64,000 nucleotides of DNA from CADEED01 sp035765415 (GTDB lineage: Bacteria > Pseudomonadota > Gammaproteobacteria > Steroidobacterales > Steroidobacteraceae). The stretch is from NCBI GenBank assembly GCA_035765415.1, contig DASTXR010000006.1:1-64000 (forward strand). Direction: 5' to 3'. This document shows positions 22,668 through 33,111 of the stretch, in pieces (the first letter of the stretch is position 1; each line of letters begins with the position of its first letter). The position numbers were made by a program, and so were the translations under genes. The notes beneath the pieces are model-generated. The model ran no database searches. It had not been told where the DNA came from and saw nothing but the letters and a program-made list of their open reading frames with translations.

Positions 22668-24742
22668 GTCCGGTCCCTGCGCTGGTTGATGACGATGGCG
22701 TCCTGGATGGCGGCTTCGGCATCGAGCACGCCGAAGCCGGCGTCCTTGCGCCAGTTGTAGTCGTTGCCAGGCAGCGGTCGCGAAGTGCGCAGCAGGATTC
22801 CACGGATCTGTGCCGCCGTGAGTTGCGGCTGTACCGCGAGCATCAGCCCGACGACGCCGGCCACGTAGGGACAGGCCATGCTGGTGCCCGTCATCGACAC
22901 CCACAGATCCTGCGCGCCCGCGAATCCCCTGGCGGCGACGACGTCGGTCCCCGGCGCGGCGACGTCGGGTTTCGAACGCCCGTCGCGTGTCGGCCCCTGG
23001 CTGCTGCTGATGTTGATGAGCCGTCGCGATTCATCGAGGTTGGCCACGGAAATGATGCGTTCGCCGCAGGCCAGCGAACTCACCGAGGCCTCGTCGACAT
23101 TGGTCTTGTCCGAGAAAAACGAGGGGAAGCGCCACATGCTCTTGGGCCCCAGCGGGCCGATCTGCTGCGGATCGTCGCGCTCGATCCAGGCGTGGAAACT
23201 TCCATCGCGCACTTCCTTGCCGCGGATGCGCACCAGCCAGGTGCCGGCGCGCACGCCGATGACGGCGGGCTGCGACAGTTGCGGACTCAGGTAGATAGAG
23301 ATGGTGTTGGCGCCGTTGGCCGAGTGATAGAGCTCGTTGTAGATGCTGATGAAGCTGCCATCCGGCAGATGGCGATTCTCGATGAACTGGCCCGGTTCGA
23401 TTTCCTCGAGCCAGTCCATGCCCGGCGGTCGCACCTGGACGGTGAAGCGGTCCTGCGGCCCGTACCAGAGCTCGAATTCGTTCTCGGAGATGTCGAGCAC
23501 GCCGTTGCCCACCACCACCCACTCGAGCTCGACATTGAGACCGGCTTTCGGGATCTTGCCGCTGGCGTGTATCTGGCCCGTGAGCCAGCCGTAGTCGTTG
23601 GGGTCGAGCGTATCCGCGCGCGCCTGCCCGGAGTTTCCCGCGGCCACGGCAATGCTGATTCCCGGCTCGTTGACCACCGCGTCTATCCACCGGTTGATGG
23701 CGCTGCTCATGTCATGCGCGTGGCCGTTGGTCCCGAGACTCACGTTGATGGAAATCGGTTTCCGGCGCTTGCGCGCGAAGGCCACCAGGTAATCGACGGC
23801 ATCCGCCAGCCGCGTGGAGTCGTAGAAGGATTTGCGGCGATCCATGTCCTCGGGCGGAATGTCGATGAGCACCGCGGCAATGTGCGCGTTCGGGCAGATG
23901 CCGCGATTGCCGGCGGCGATGCTGGCCACGTGCGTTCCATGCGACCCGGGCTCGCGCTGCGACTGCCGCTCGAGCTCGGTGGCCGGCACACGCGCAGCCT
24001 TCGCTCCCTTGATGGCTGCGTTCAGGTGCGCCTGCGTGAACTCGGCGCCGTAGTTGAACTGCGCCTTGTCAGGCGGGTTGCGGGCATCGCTGCCCTGGTC
24101 CCAGATCGTCAGGAAGCGGGTGTTGCCCTGCGCGTCGAGGAAGTCCGGATGCGCGAAGTCGAAGCCCTGCACGTCGATGATGCCGATGATCACGTCCTTG
24201 CCGCCCTTGTGACGCGCCGTGGACGTGGTCCTGGCGCGCGGCATCGCGGGGGCGCCGACCGTGGCGTTGGAGACCAGCGGCTGCGGAGTCTTGAGCGGCT
24301 CTCCGAGCTCCACGAACCGCACGCGCCGGTCTTTCGCGAGGCGCGGCAGGGCGTCGAGCGCCACCGTCGCCTTGGAGATGCGGCCCCGTCGCCCGGATTC
24401 CTTCACGACTTCCGGCGGCAGCGAGTCCGACGTGGTGGTGTGGATGAACACATTGGTCATCACCTGGCCGGCGAGGAACTTGAGGTGCGTCGGCTTGGGC
24501 GCCTTGCGCTTGAACTCCTGGCGAAACGCGGCCTTCGACAGCGCCTCATGGCCTTCGCCGCGGACCTGGGGGATCTTGCCCAGCAGCCGGTGGTTGGTGA
24601 CCTTCACCGCGGCGCTCAGCTCGGCGCGGATGGCGTTCACGGTCGCGTCGCCGTTGGCGATCATGCGCAGCTTCGGTTGCAGCGCTCGCAGGTTCTGGCC
24701 TAGCAACGAAGCCTGGGCCTTGCGTTTTCTTTTTCCGGCCAT
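22664..24742 (-). CDS. S8 (subtilisin-like) serine peptidase with N- and mid-protein extensions
   Basis: 692 residues from ATG 24742 (MAGKRKRK). No signal peptide. The catalytic triad of S8 peptidases is intact: Asp190 (IGIIDVQGFD), His271 (GSHGTHVASIAAGN) and Ser621 (GTSMACPYVAG), with the oxyanion Asn in VAVAAGNSGQ. The N-terminal 160 residues look like a prodomain-type or recognition region rich in Lys/Arg. About 230 residues between the Asn motif and Ser include a beta-rich insert with several Trp (GWLTGQIHASG, GTWLVRIRG). The following MBL-fold gene overlaps it. Being cytosolic and coupled to a hydrolase, it could be part of a regulated, possibly defensive, module rather than a nutritional protease. 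Confidence 0.85.
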   Translation of the reverse strand: MAGKRKRKAQASLLGQNLRALQPKLRMIANGDATVNAIRAELSAAVKVTNHRLLGKIPQVRGEGHEALSKAAFRQEFKRKAPKPTHLKFLAGQVMTNVFIHTTTSDSLPPEVVKESGRRGRISKATVALDALPRLAKDRRVRFVELGEPLKTPQPLVSNATVGAPAMPRARTTSTARHKGGKDVIIGIIDVQGFDFAHPDFLDAQGNTRFLTIWDQGSDARNPPDKAQFNYGAEFTQAHLNAAIKGAKAARVPATELERQSQREPGSHGTHVASIAAGNRGICPNAHIAAVLIDIPPEDMDRRKSFYDSTRLADAVDYLVAFARKRRKPISINVSLGTNGHAHDMSSAINRWIDAVVNEPGISIAVAAGNSGQARADTLDPNDYGWLTGQIHASGKIPKAGLNVELEWVVVGNGVLDISENEFELWYGPQDRFTVQVRPPGMDWLEEIEPGQFIENRHLPDGSFISIYNELYHSANGANTISIYLSPQLSQPAVIGVRAGTWLVRIRGKEVRDGSFHAWIERDDPQQIGPLGPKSMWRFPSFFSDKTNVDEASVSSLACGERIISVANLDESRRLINISSSQGPTRDGRSKPDVAAPGTDVVAARGFAGAQDLWVSMTGTSMACPYVAGVVGLMLAVQPQLTAAQIRGILLRTSRPLPGNDYNWRKDAGFGVLDAEAAIQDAIVINQRRDRT

Positions 24743-24882
24743 CTTCTTACCCTGTCCCCAACCCCGCATTTATCTCACCCGGCGGGCAAAAATCCTCTGC
24801 CATCGGGTCTCATTTGCGCGAATTGTGAACTTTTGCCCGCAGCGCGTTGCCGTCGGGGACAGTTAGGCCTTGCGAGCGGTAG

Positions 24883-25338
24883 CTATTCCCGCGAGTCCTG
24901 GGTGATGGTGGTGTCCATCAGCGGCTGGGTGTGTCGGGTCGACAGAAACCACTGGGCAATCATCACGAAGATGAGTCCGACGAGAAAGTAGACGGCCGGC
25001 CTCATGCCTTTCGCCTGGCTGACCGCCTGCCGAAGCAGCGGCGCTTCGGGCAACGCCACTTTCGGCACCGGACGACGATGCAACAGCGCAATGAGGCGGG
25101 TGGCGAGAGTCACCGTGTCAGCAGGGGTCGCGGGCGCATTGGGCATCGCTTCGAGCCGTGAGGTCAGTCTCTGCATCGCCGGCTCGAGCGCCAGATGTGC
25201 GAGGTCCGCGGCCTCTTCCCAGGGATCGACACCGAGCCGCGCGAGCACGGTGAGCAAAGTCACCGGCATTCCGCTGGCGTCCTTGCCTACCGGGGTAAAC
25301 AGGAATTCGTCGAAGTCTTTACGGAGCGTGGCGGGCAT
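24883..25338 (-). CDS. Small protein with a C-terminal membrane anchor, unknown function
   Basis: 151 residues from ATG 25338; a longer frame reaches 25386. The first 100 residues are soluble and mostly helical (DFDEFLFTPVGKDASG, LARLGVDPWEEAADLAHLAL). One hydrophobic segment near the C-terminus (AVYFLVGLIFVMIAQWFL, about 117-134) is followed by a short tail, giving a tail-anchored or single-pass protein with the N-terminus inside. It lies 140 bases upstream of the S8/MBL pair on the same strand and may be co-expressed. I do not recognise the family. Confidence 0.65.
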   Translation of the reverse strand: MPATLRKDFDEFLFTPVGKDASGMPVTLLTVLARLGVDPWEEAADLAHLALEPAMQRLTSRLEAMPNAPATPADTVTLATRLIALLHRRPVPKVALPEAPLLRQAVSQAKGMRPAVYFLVGLIFVMIAQWFLSTRHTQPLMDTTITQDSRE

Positions 25339-25400
25339 GGAGCCATAGTGGCATGTTCGCACCGGAACGTCCGTGTGTTTGTGCACGTATAAATACGCAA

Positions 25401-25432
25401 AAGCCCGCGCAGCCTTCCGGCTGCGCGGGCTT
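25401..25432 (-). terminator. Rho-independent terminator of the EF-hand gene
   Basis: A perfect 14-bp stem (25401-25414 with 25419-25432) closes a TTCC loop. Read on the minus strand it ends in TTTT just after the stem, 17 bases past the EF-hand stop. It also shields the minus-strand gene at 24883-25338. Confidence 0.85.
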
Positions 25433-25448
25433 GTCGCCTTTCCGTCGA

Positions 25449-25766
25449 CTATTTGCGGGGCTGATCCGTATCAGTTCCCGGATCGCCGGTCTTCGGCATC
25501 GAGTCGTTAGACATCTCGCGATGCGAATACTCGGCCTGGTCGAGATAGCCGTCGCCGTTCTTGTCGGCGCTCGAGAACACGATCTTCGAGTCGGTGGCGG
25601 CTTCGGTCGCCGAGATGCGCCCATCCCGATTGGTGTCGAGCGTGTCGAACTGCGCGCTCGTCGCGGTTCCCATGGGAACCACGGTCTTGTCCTTGTCACC
25701 GGCGAAGGCCGACAGCGGCAACACGGCGACCAGTGAGGCCGCGATCAACGAATTGGAAAGTTTCAT
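25449..25766 (-). CDS. Secreted EF-hand calcium-binding protein
   Basis: 105 residues. Signal peptide (VAVLPLSAFA, cleaved near residue 22), then two EF-hand loops with full Asp/Asn/Glu ligand sets: DTNRDGRISATE (residues 44-55) and DKNGDGYLDQAE (68-79). The Pro/Asp-rich tail is probably disordered. Small periplasmic calmodulin-like proteins of this type are common in proteobacteria, and their partners are usually unknown. CAGGAGAA precedes the ATG, and a strong terminator follows, so it is a monocistronic unit. Confidence 0.85.
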   Translation of the reverse strand: MKLSNSLIAASLVAVLPLSAFAGDKDKTVVPMGTATSAQFDTLDTNRDGRISATEAATDSKIVFSSADKNGDGYLDQAEYSHREMSNDSMPKTGDPGTDTDQPRK

Positions 25767-26119
25767 GAATTCTCCTGAACATTGCCTGGAAGGTCGATGA
25801 CCGGTTCGCTCGAAGGGTAATTCGGCGTTTCGTCATCGTGTTCTGTTGGAGTCCGGGAGCTCGCTGAGGTTCGCGGGCGCGCCGCAGCGTCTTGCCGCCG
25901 ATTCGCGACATCCGCCAGCCGGGCGACGTCGATCGCAGACAACGGCCGTTTACCTAACTACAAACGGCCAACGCGGCGTTCGCAGCACCGATACTTCCGC
26001 GTGCGACGCGTCGTGTCAGACAACGGCGCGTCATGACTCCGGCGCCGCGCCCGGCATGATCCCCGGCCCGGGGCGATTCCGCTCTTTCCCGTACGGAAAC
26101 CCACAAAGAGGCGGAAATC
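25767..26119. other. Divergent intergenic region with short repeats
   Basis: 353 bases between the EF-hand gene (minus) and the trypsin-like protease gene (plus), with no credible gene. It contains an inverted repeat GGCCGTTT (25944-25951) / AAACGGCC (25962-25969) with a ten-base loop, and an 11-base direct repeat CAGACAACGGC at 25936-25946 and 26017-26027. I could not place a confident promoter for either gene. The repeats could be regulator sites for the divergent pair. Confidence 0.5.
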
Positions 26120-27847
26120 ATGACTACCTGGAATCCAAAAACGCGCGCGTTCGCCACCGGGCTCGCGATTGCGGCTGCCGCCTTCGCGGCGTCATCCGCC
26201 GGTGCGAGGGAAATAAAGCTCGAGAAAGCCGCCGAGCAGCCCCCTCCCGAGGTGCTGGAACCGGTCGTGTCGCCCATCGCCGCCACCGATGCGGCGCTGC
26301 GAGCGTATTTCAAGGAATACGTCGGCCTGAGCAGCCACGCGGAAAAAGGCGTGTACCTCACGTTCGCCAACGGCGCAGACCTCGAGGCGGCCGCGAATCT
26401 CGCGCGCGAGGTGTGGCTCGAGACTCAAGGGAAGGAAGGTGGCGGCAAGCTGCCGAACTTCGAGTTCGTCGAAGCGCGCGCGACGCCCGAGGAACTGAAG
26501 GAAGCGCGCCTGAAAATGCGCGACGTGCTCACGATCAGGGACGTGGTGTTCCTCGACCTCGACGAAAGTTGCGGCTGCATCGTCGTCGGCGCGGCCAGCA
26601 AGGAGGTGAATTCGAGGATCGCCAGCTTCATCAAGGAGCATGGCATCGACTCGCGCTGGGTGACGGTCATCGAAGCGCCGAAATACCGGTTCACCGCGGA
26701 TCTCACCGACAGGTTCCGCCCCACCATGGGCGGTCAGCAGATCCGGACCATCGGCAATTCGTGCACGCTGGGTCTGCCGGTGTATTCGTGGCAGATGCAC
26801 ACCGATGGAATCCTGACGGCCTCGCATTGCACGCAGGGTCCGCAAGGCGACACCTGGGCGACCGCGTTTCTGCAGGGCCCTGGCTCACAGGATTTCATCG
26901 CGGATGAATCCCTCGACCTGCCGCTCTTCAACAACGTCAATCACCCGGATTGTCCCGACCGGAGGATCTGCCGTTACAGCGACGTGGTCTTCGCGAACTA
27001 CGCCGGCAACCTCGGAATCCGCGGCCGAATCTCGCGACCCACCAGCTTGTGCGTCACACCGGGGATGTCGTGTCCGCTCACCGTCGACCGGCCCACCGAC
27101 GACATCCGCATCGCCCTGGCGACCGTTGGCATGTTTACCGGAACGCTGGTCGACAAGATCGGCATGCGCAGCGGATGGACGCGAGGCCCGGTCACCAACA
27201 CCTGCACCGACGTCAACGTCGTCGAGGTGGATTCCGCAGGCATCGAACACGAGACCGACATGACGATGCTCTGCCAGACGCTGGTCGCCACCGTCGCACT
27301 TCCGGGTGACAGCGGCGCACCCGTATTCGAGTACTACACCGGCTACGACGCCGGCAACTTCGCCGGCATTCTCTGGGGCGCCAGCACCAACTCCCAGTCG
27401 GCGGTCTATTCGCCGATCGACGGCATCGAACGCGACCTCGGCACCTTTACCTATAACCAGGCGGGCCTGAACGCCTCTTTCTATTCGGACGGCCAGTTCT
27501 ACACGAGCAACCTGGACGACAGGCTCAGCGTCAAGGTGGAACGCGGTGTCGTCGACGCGGGTGAAATCGAAGTCGTGCTGGTGGCGGCGCCGGGCATCAG
27601 CGCCCGCAAGGAAATCGTGCTCGAGGAAGGTTGGAATGGAAGCGCCGGACGCTGGACCATTGCGACGAGCGGCACCGTGACGACCGCCAGGAACGGGCTC
27701 TATCTCTACCAGTTGCCGGGCGGGTACATGGAGTTCCGCAAGCGCATCGGCAACAACAACAGCAACCCCATGGAAGATGTGTCCCGGGTGCCTATCGACC
27801 ATCTCGCGGGCGGAACACGCCTGACGTTCACCTGGGTCGAGGACTGA
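26120..27847 (+). CDS. Secreted chymotrypsin-fold serine protease
   Basis: 575 residues with a signal peptide (AIAAAAFAASSAGA). An N-terminal region of about 170 residues (with LSSHAEKGVYLTFANG and repeated charged helices) looks like a propeptide or inhibitory domain. The S1 protease domain follows with His236 (LTASHC, usually TAAHC), a likely Asp288 (RYSDVVFANY) and Ser398 (LPGDSGAPVFEY). A C-terminal beta-rich segment of about 120 residues has no motif I know. It would act outside the cytoplasm. It stands alone, with a hairpin after the stop, and its promoter region holds the repeats described at 25767-26119. Confidence 0.85.
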   Translation: MTTWNPKTRAFATGLAIAAAAFAASSAGAREIKLEKAAEQPPPEVLEPVVSPIAATDAALRAYFKEYVGLSSHAEKGVYLTFANGADLEAAANLAREVWLETQGKEGGGKLPNFEFVEARATPEELKEARLKMRDVLTIRDVVFLDLDESCGCIVVGAASKEVNSRIASFIKEHGIDSRWVTVIEAPKYRFTADLTDRFRPTMGGQQIRTIGNSCTLGLPVYSWQMHTDGILTASHCTQGPQGDTWATAFLQGPGSQDFIADESLDLPLFNNVNHPDCPDRRICRYSDVVFANYAGNLGIRGRISRPTSLCVTPGMSCPLTVDRPTDDIRIALATVGMFTGTLVDKIGMRSGWTRGPVTNTCTDVNVVEVDSAGIEHETDMTMLCQTLVATVALPGDSGAPVFEYYTGYDAGNFAGILWGASTNSQSAVYSPIDGIERDLGTFTYNQAGLNASFYSDGQFYTSNLDDRLSVKVERGVVDAGEIEVVLVAAPGISARKEIVLEEGWNGSAGRWTIATSGTVTTARNGLYLYQLPGGYMEFRKRIGNNNSNPMEDVSRVPIDHLAGGTRLTFTWVED

Positions 27848-27859
27848 CCGGGCGAGCGC

Positions 27860-27890
27860 AGCGGCGCGCGTCGTCGGGGCGCGCGCCGCT
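27860..27890 (+). terminator. Candidate terminator after the secreted protease gene
   Basis: An 11-bp GC-rich stem (27860-27870 with 27880-27890) with a nine-base loop lies 12 bases after the stop. Only three T follow, so it is a weak intrinsic terminator, but its position before the pyrimidine operon fits. Confidence 0.6.
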
Positions 27891-27966
27891 TTGCACTGCC
27901 CAACTTCCGCTCGATAAACCTTTGTGGTGTCATGACCCCCATCGTCTTCACGGTGGGAGTCTCCGG

Positions 27967-28842
27967 GTGGCCAAGCTCAAGTGCGGATTGATCCAGATGG
28001 GGCTGAAGGGGGATGTTTCCTCAGGGCCTGAGAAGATCCGGGACAAGATGCTCGAGGCGCATCTGCCTTTCATCGACAAGGCCGGCGCCGCCGGCGTCCA
28101 GGTGCTGTGTTTCCAGGAAATCTTCACGCAGCCCTACTTCTGTCCGAGCCAGGATCGCAAGTGGTATGCGGCCGCCGAAGCGGTTCCCGACGGTTACACC
28201 ACGAAGCTCATGCAGGAGTACGCGAAGAAATACCGCATGGTGATGGTGGTGCCGGTCTACGAAGAAGCCATGACCGGCGTGTACTACAACACCGCCGCCG
28301 TCATCGATGCCGACGGCAGGTACCTGGGCAAGTATCGAAAGACGCACATCCCGCAGGTCGATCCGGGCTTCTACGAGAAGTTCTTCTTCAAGCCCGGCGA
28401 CCTGGGTTACCCGGTGTTCCAGACCGCGTACGTGAAGTTAGGCGTCTACATCTGCTACGACCGGCATTTCCCCGAAGGCTGGCGCGCGCTGGCGTTGAAC
28501 GGCGCCGAGTACATCGTCAATCCGTCCGCCACCGTGGCGGGCCTGAGCAAATACCTCTGGGAGCTCGAGCAGCCGGCCTCCGCCGCCGCGAACGGCGTAT
28601 TCATCGGCGCGATCAATCGCGTCGGCAGGGAGGAGCCCTGGGCCGCGAAGATGGGCGAGTTCTACGGCTCGAGCTACATCGTGAACCCGCGCGGCGAGAT
28701 CGAAGCCCAGGCGAGTTACGACCAGGATGAGTTGCTGGTGCACGAGATCGACCTCGACATGATTCGCAGGGTCCGCGATACGTGGCAGTTCTTCCGCGAT
28801 CGGCGGCCGGATGCCTATGGCCCGCTGGTGCACGGCGGATGA
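27967..28842 (+). CDS. Beta-ureidopropionase (nitrilase superfamily)
   Basis: 291 residues from GTG 27967, with GGGAG upstream. Hydrolyses N-carbamoyl-beta-alanine to beta-alanine, ammonia and carbon dioxide, the last step of reductive uracil breakdown. The nitrilase triad is complete: Glu51 (LCFQEIFTQPYFC), Lys125 (KYRKTHIPQ) and Cys163 (VYICYDRHFPEG). Large aromatic-rich motifs match the beta-ureidopropionase/N-carbamoylputrescine amidase group. Its role is set by the neighbours: NCS1 permease, dihydropyrimidinase and dihydropyrimidine dehydrogenase follow in one operon, the first overlapping it by four bases. The longer open frame from 27631 is antisense to nothing useful and lies inside the protease gene. 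Confidence 0.88.
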   Translation: MAKLKCGLIQMGLKGDVSSGPEKIRDKMLEAHLPFIDKAGAAGVQVLCFQEIFTQPYFCPSQDRKWYAAAEAVPDGYTTKLMQEYAKKYRMVMVVPVYEEAMTGVYYNTAAVIDADGRYLGKYRKTHIPQVDPGFYEKFFFKPGDLGYPVFQTAYVKLGVYICYDRHFPEGWRALALNGAEYIVNPSATVAGLSKYLWELEQPASAAANGVFIGAINRVGREEPWAAKMGEFYGSSYIVNPRGEIEAQASYDQDELLVHEIDLDMIRRVRDTWQFFRDRRPDAYGPLVHGG

Positions 28843-30299
28843 CCGGGCAAACTTCCCGGGCCGTGCAGGTCGGCGAATTCTACGAGCTCGAGGTGGGTGC
28901 GGATCTCGCCGCGAGCCCGCGCTTCAACGAGGACATCGCGCCCACGCGGGTCGCGCAGCGCACCTGGAACGAGTGGCACATCGCCGCGTTGTGGGTGGGC
29001 ATGGCGATCTGCGTGCCCACCTACACGCTGGGCGGGGTGCTCACCACCTACTTCGGTCTGTCGGTGGGCGAAGCGCTGTGGGCGGTTTTCGTCGCCAACG
29101 TCATCGTGCTGATTCCGCTGACGCTGAACGCCTTCGGCGGCACGAAATTCGGCATTCCCTTCCCGGTCATGTTGCGTTCGTCGTTCGGCATCGTCGGCTC
29201 CAACGTGCCGGCGATGGTCCGCGCGCTCGTGGCCTGCGGGTGGTTCGGCATCCAGACCTTGTTAGGCGGCATCGCCGTCCACCAGATGCTCGCCGCGATT
29301 TCCGATTCCTGGGCGCAGCTCGGCGGCGTGGGCGAAGTCATCGGCTTCTTCATATTCTGGGTGGCCAACGTCTGGGTCGTGCTTCGCGGCTCCGAGTCGA
29401 TCAAGATCCTCGAAGTCATCGCGGCGCCGCTGCTCATGCTCGTCGGCGTGGGGCTGCTGGTCTGGGCCTGGCCGCAGGCTTCGGTCACCGAGTTGTTAGC
29501 GCGGCCCCCGAACCGGCCGGCGGAAGCTTCGTTGTGGGGCTACTTCTTCGCGGGGCTAACCGCGATGGTGGGGTTCTGGGCCACGCTGTCGCTGAACATT
29601 CCGGATTTCAGCCGCTTCGCCAAATCACAGCGCGCCCAGATCATCGGCCAGGCCGTGGGGCTTCCGGTCACGATGGTGCTGTTCGCGGGCCTGGGGGTGG
29701 TCATGACCGCGGCCTCGGCGCAGCTCGTCGGCGAGACCGTGTCCGATCCGATCACGCTGATCGGCAGGATCGACAGCCCGTTCTGGGTCGTGGTGTCGAT
29801 GATCATCATCGTCATTGCCACCATCTCGACCAACACGGCGGCGAACATCGTCTCGCCCACCAACGATTTCCAGAACCTGGCGCCACGCCTCATCAGCCAG
29901 AGGCGAGGCGTGCTGCTCACCGGCTTCATAGGCATTGCCCTGATGAGCTGGGAACTGTTCAAGCGCATGGGCTGGCTGCAGTCGGATGTCAGCGTCGACA
30001 GCCTGTACTCGAACTGGCTCATCAGCTACTCGAGCCTGCTCGGGCCCATTGCCGGCATCATGGTCGTGGACTACTTTGTGGTGCGCAAACAGCACTACGA
30101 CCTGCCGGGGCTGTACCTGGACACGGGCCCCTACCCGGCGTGGAATCTCGCGGGATTCATCGCGTTTCTCGTGCCCGTTGCCCTTACGGTCATCGCGATC
30201 ACGACGGGCGCGATACAGTGGTTCTACACTTACGGCTGGTTCACGGGTTCGTTCCTCGGCGGGCTCATCTATTATTTGATGAACGCCAGGAAAGTTTGA
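28839..30299 (+). CDS. NCS1-family permease for uracil/hydantoin-type nucleobases
   Basis: 486 residues, ATG overlapping the previous stop. The Na+ or H+-coupled NCS1 family takes up uracil, cytosine, hydantoin or allantoin. The N-terminal cytoplasmic tail (PRFNEDIAPTRVAQRTWNEW) and the first membrane segments (TYTLGGVLTTYFGLSVGEAL, GIPFPVMLRSSFGIVGSN) match the family, and about twelve segments follow. The conserved Asn/Asp-rich mid-part SLNIPDFSRFAKSQ is present. Sitting between beta-ureidopropionase and dihydropyrimidinase, it most likely imports uracil or thymine, or a dihydro-derivative. Confidence 0.88.
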   Translation: MTGQTSRAVQVGEFYELEVGADLAASPRFNEDIAPTRVAQRTWNEWHIAALWVGMAICVPTYTLGGVLTTYFGLSVGEALWAVFVANVIVLIPLTLNAFGGTKFGIPFPVMLRSSFGIVGSNVPAMVRALVACGWFGIQTLLGGIAVHQMLAAISDSWAQLGGVGEVIGFFIFWVANVWVVLRGSESIKILEVIAAPLLMLVGVGLLVWAWPQASVTELLARPPNRPAEASLWGYFFAGLTAMVGFWATLSLNIPDFSRFAKSQRAQIIGQAVGLPVTMVLFAGLGVVMTAASAQLVGETVSDPITLIGRIDSPFWVVVSMIIIVIATISTNTAANIVSPTNDFQNLAPRLISQRRGVLLTGFIGIALMSWELFKRMGWLQSDVSVDSLYSNWLISYSSLLGPIAGIMVVDYFVVRKQHYDLPGLYLDTGPYPAWNLAGFIAFLVPVALTVIAITTGAIQWFYTYGWFTGSFLGGLIYYLMNARKV

Positions 30300-30306
30300 G
30301 GTTCGC

Positions 30307-31745
<1,439 letters not shown>

Positions 31746-31749
<4 letters not shown>

Positions 31750-33110
31750 CCAACAAGGCCGACATCCGCGCGGGGCGAATTCCCGAAGAGAAGATAGCCG
31801 CGAACTTCGCGGACATGCATCCGCCGCTCACGCCGTCGGAAGCCATCATCGACGCCGATCGCTGCTACTTCTGCTACGACGCGCCGTGCACCACGGCCTG
31901 CCCCACCGGCATCGACATACCCGGGTTCATCCAGAAGATCCGCAGCGGCAACCTCGAGGGCTCGGCGCACACCATCCTGCGCGAGAACATCATGGGCGGC
32001 ATGTGCGCGCGCGTCTGTCCGACCGAAGTGTTGTGCGAAGAAGCCTGCGTACGCAACACGCATGAAGACCGTCCGGTGCGCATCGGCATGCTGCAGCGTT
32101 ACGCCACGGATCCGATCCTCGAGAACAACACGCCGCTGTTCGAACGCGCGCCCGCCACGGGCCGCAAGGTGGCCGTCGTCGGTGGCGGACCCGCAGGCCT
32201 GAGCTGCGCGCATCGCCTCGCGATGCTGGGACACAGCCCCACCGTGTTCGAGCCGAAAGACAAGCTCGGTGGCCTCAACGAATACGGCATCGCGGCCTAC
32301 AAGACGCCGGACGATTTCGCCGCGCGCGAAGTCGAATACATCCTCGGCATCGGCGGAATCGAGGTACGCACCGGGGTTGCCCTGGGCGAGGGATTGTCGC
32401 TGGCCGACCTGCGCGCGAAGTACGACGCCGTGTTTCTCGGCTTCGGGCTCGCGGGCGTCAATGCACTCGGCATGGATGACGAGCAGCTCGACAGCGTGGC
32501 GAACGCAACCGATTACATCGCAATGCTGCGGCAGACGCCTGACAAGTCGGCATTGCCCGTGGCGCGCAGGGTCGTCGTGATAGGCGGCGGCATGACGGCG
32601 ATCGACATCGCCGTGCAGTGCAAGGCGTTGGGCAGCGAAGAAGTCACGATGGTTTACCGCCGTGGCCAGGAAGACATGAACGCCAGCGGGTATGAACAGG
32701 AATTCGCGAAGATTCGGGGAGTGTCTCTGCGACTGTGGTCGAGGCCGCGCAAGCTGCTCGTGCACGAGGGACGCGTGCACGCAGTCGAATTCGAAACGAC
32801 GCGCGTCGCGGCCAACGGGCAACTGGAAGGTACGGGCGAGACCTACGTCCTGGGAGCGGACGTGGTGTTCAAGGCGATCGGCCAGAAAGTCTTGTGGGAA
32901 GGCCTCGGTGACACCGCGCAGATTCTCGATCTGCAACAGGACCGGATTGTCGTCGACGAAGAGCGGCGGACTTCACTGCCTGGCGTCTGGGCCGGCGGCG
33001 ACTGCGTCGCGGGCGGTGACGACCTGACGGTGACCGCGGTCCAGGACGGCAAACTGGCGGCGCTGTCCATCGACCGTTTTCTGAAGGGCAATGGCTCGAG
33101 GAGCGCGTGA
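31746..33110 (+). CDS. preT: NAD-dependent dihydropyrimidine dehydrogenase subunit PreT
   Basis: 454 residues from GTG 31746 overlapping the hydA stop; the frame extends upstream to 31353 but that part shadows hydA. With PreA it reduces uracil/thymine to the 5,6-dihydro form using NADH; reactions run mainly toward reduction in vivo. The N-terminal 4Fe-4S region has Cys clusters (CYFCYDAPCTTACPTGI, CARVCPTEVLCEEACV). Two nucleotide-binding folds follow (VAVVGGGPAGLSCAHR; VVVIGGGMTAIDIAVQC) and the FAD-closing WAGGDCVAGGDDLTVTAV. The organisation is that of the glutamate-synthase beta-subunit-like PreT. Confidence 0.93.
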
Positions 33111-33111
33111 C

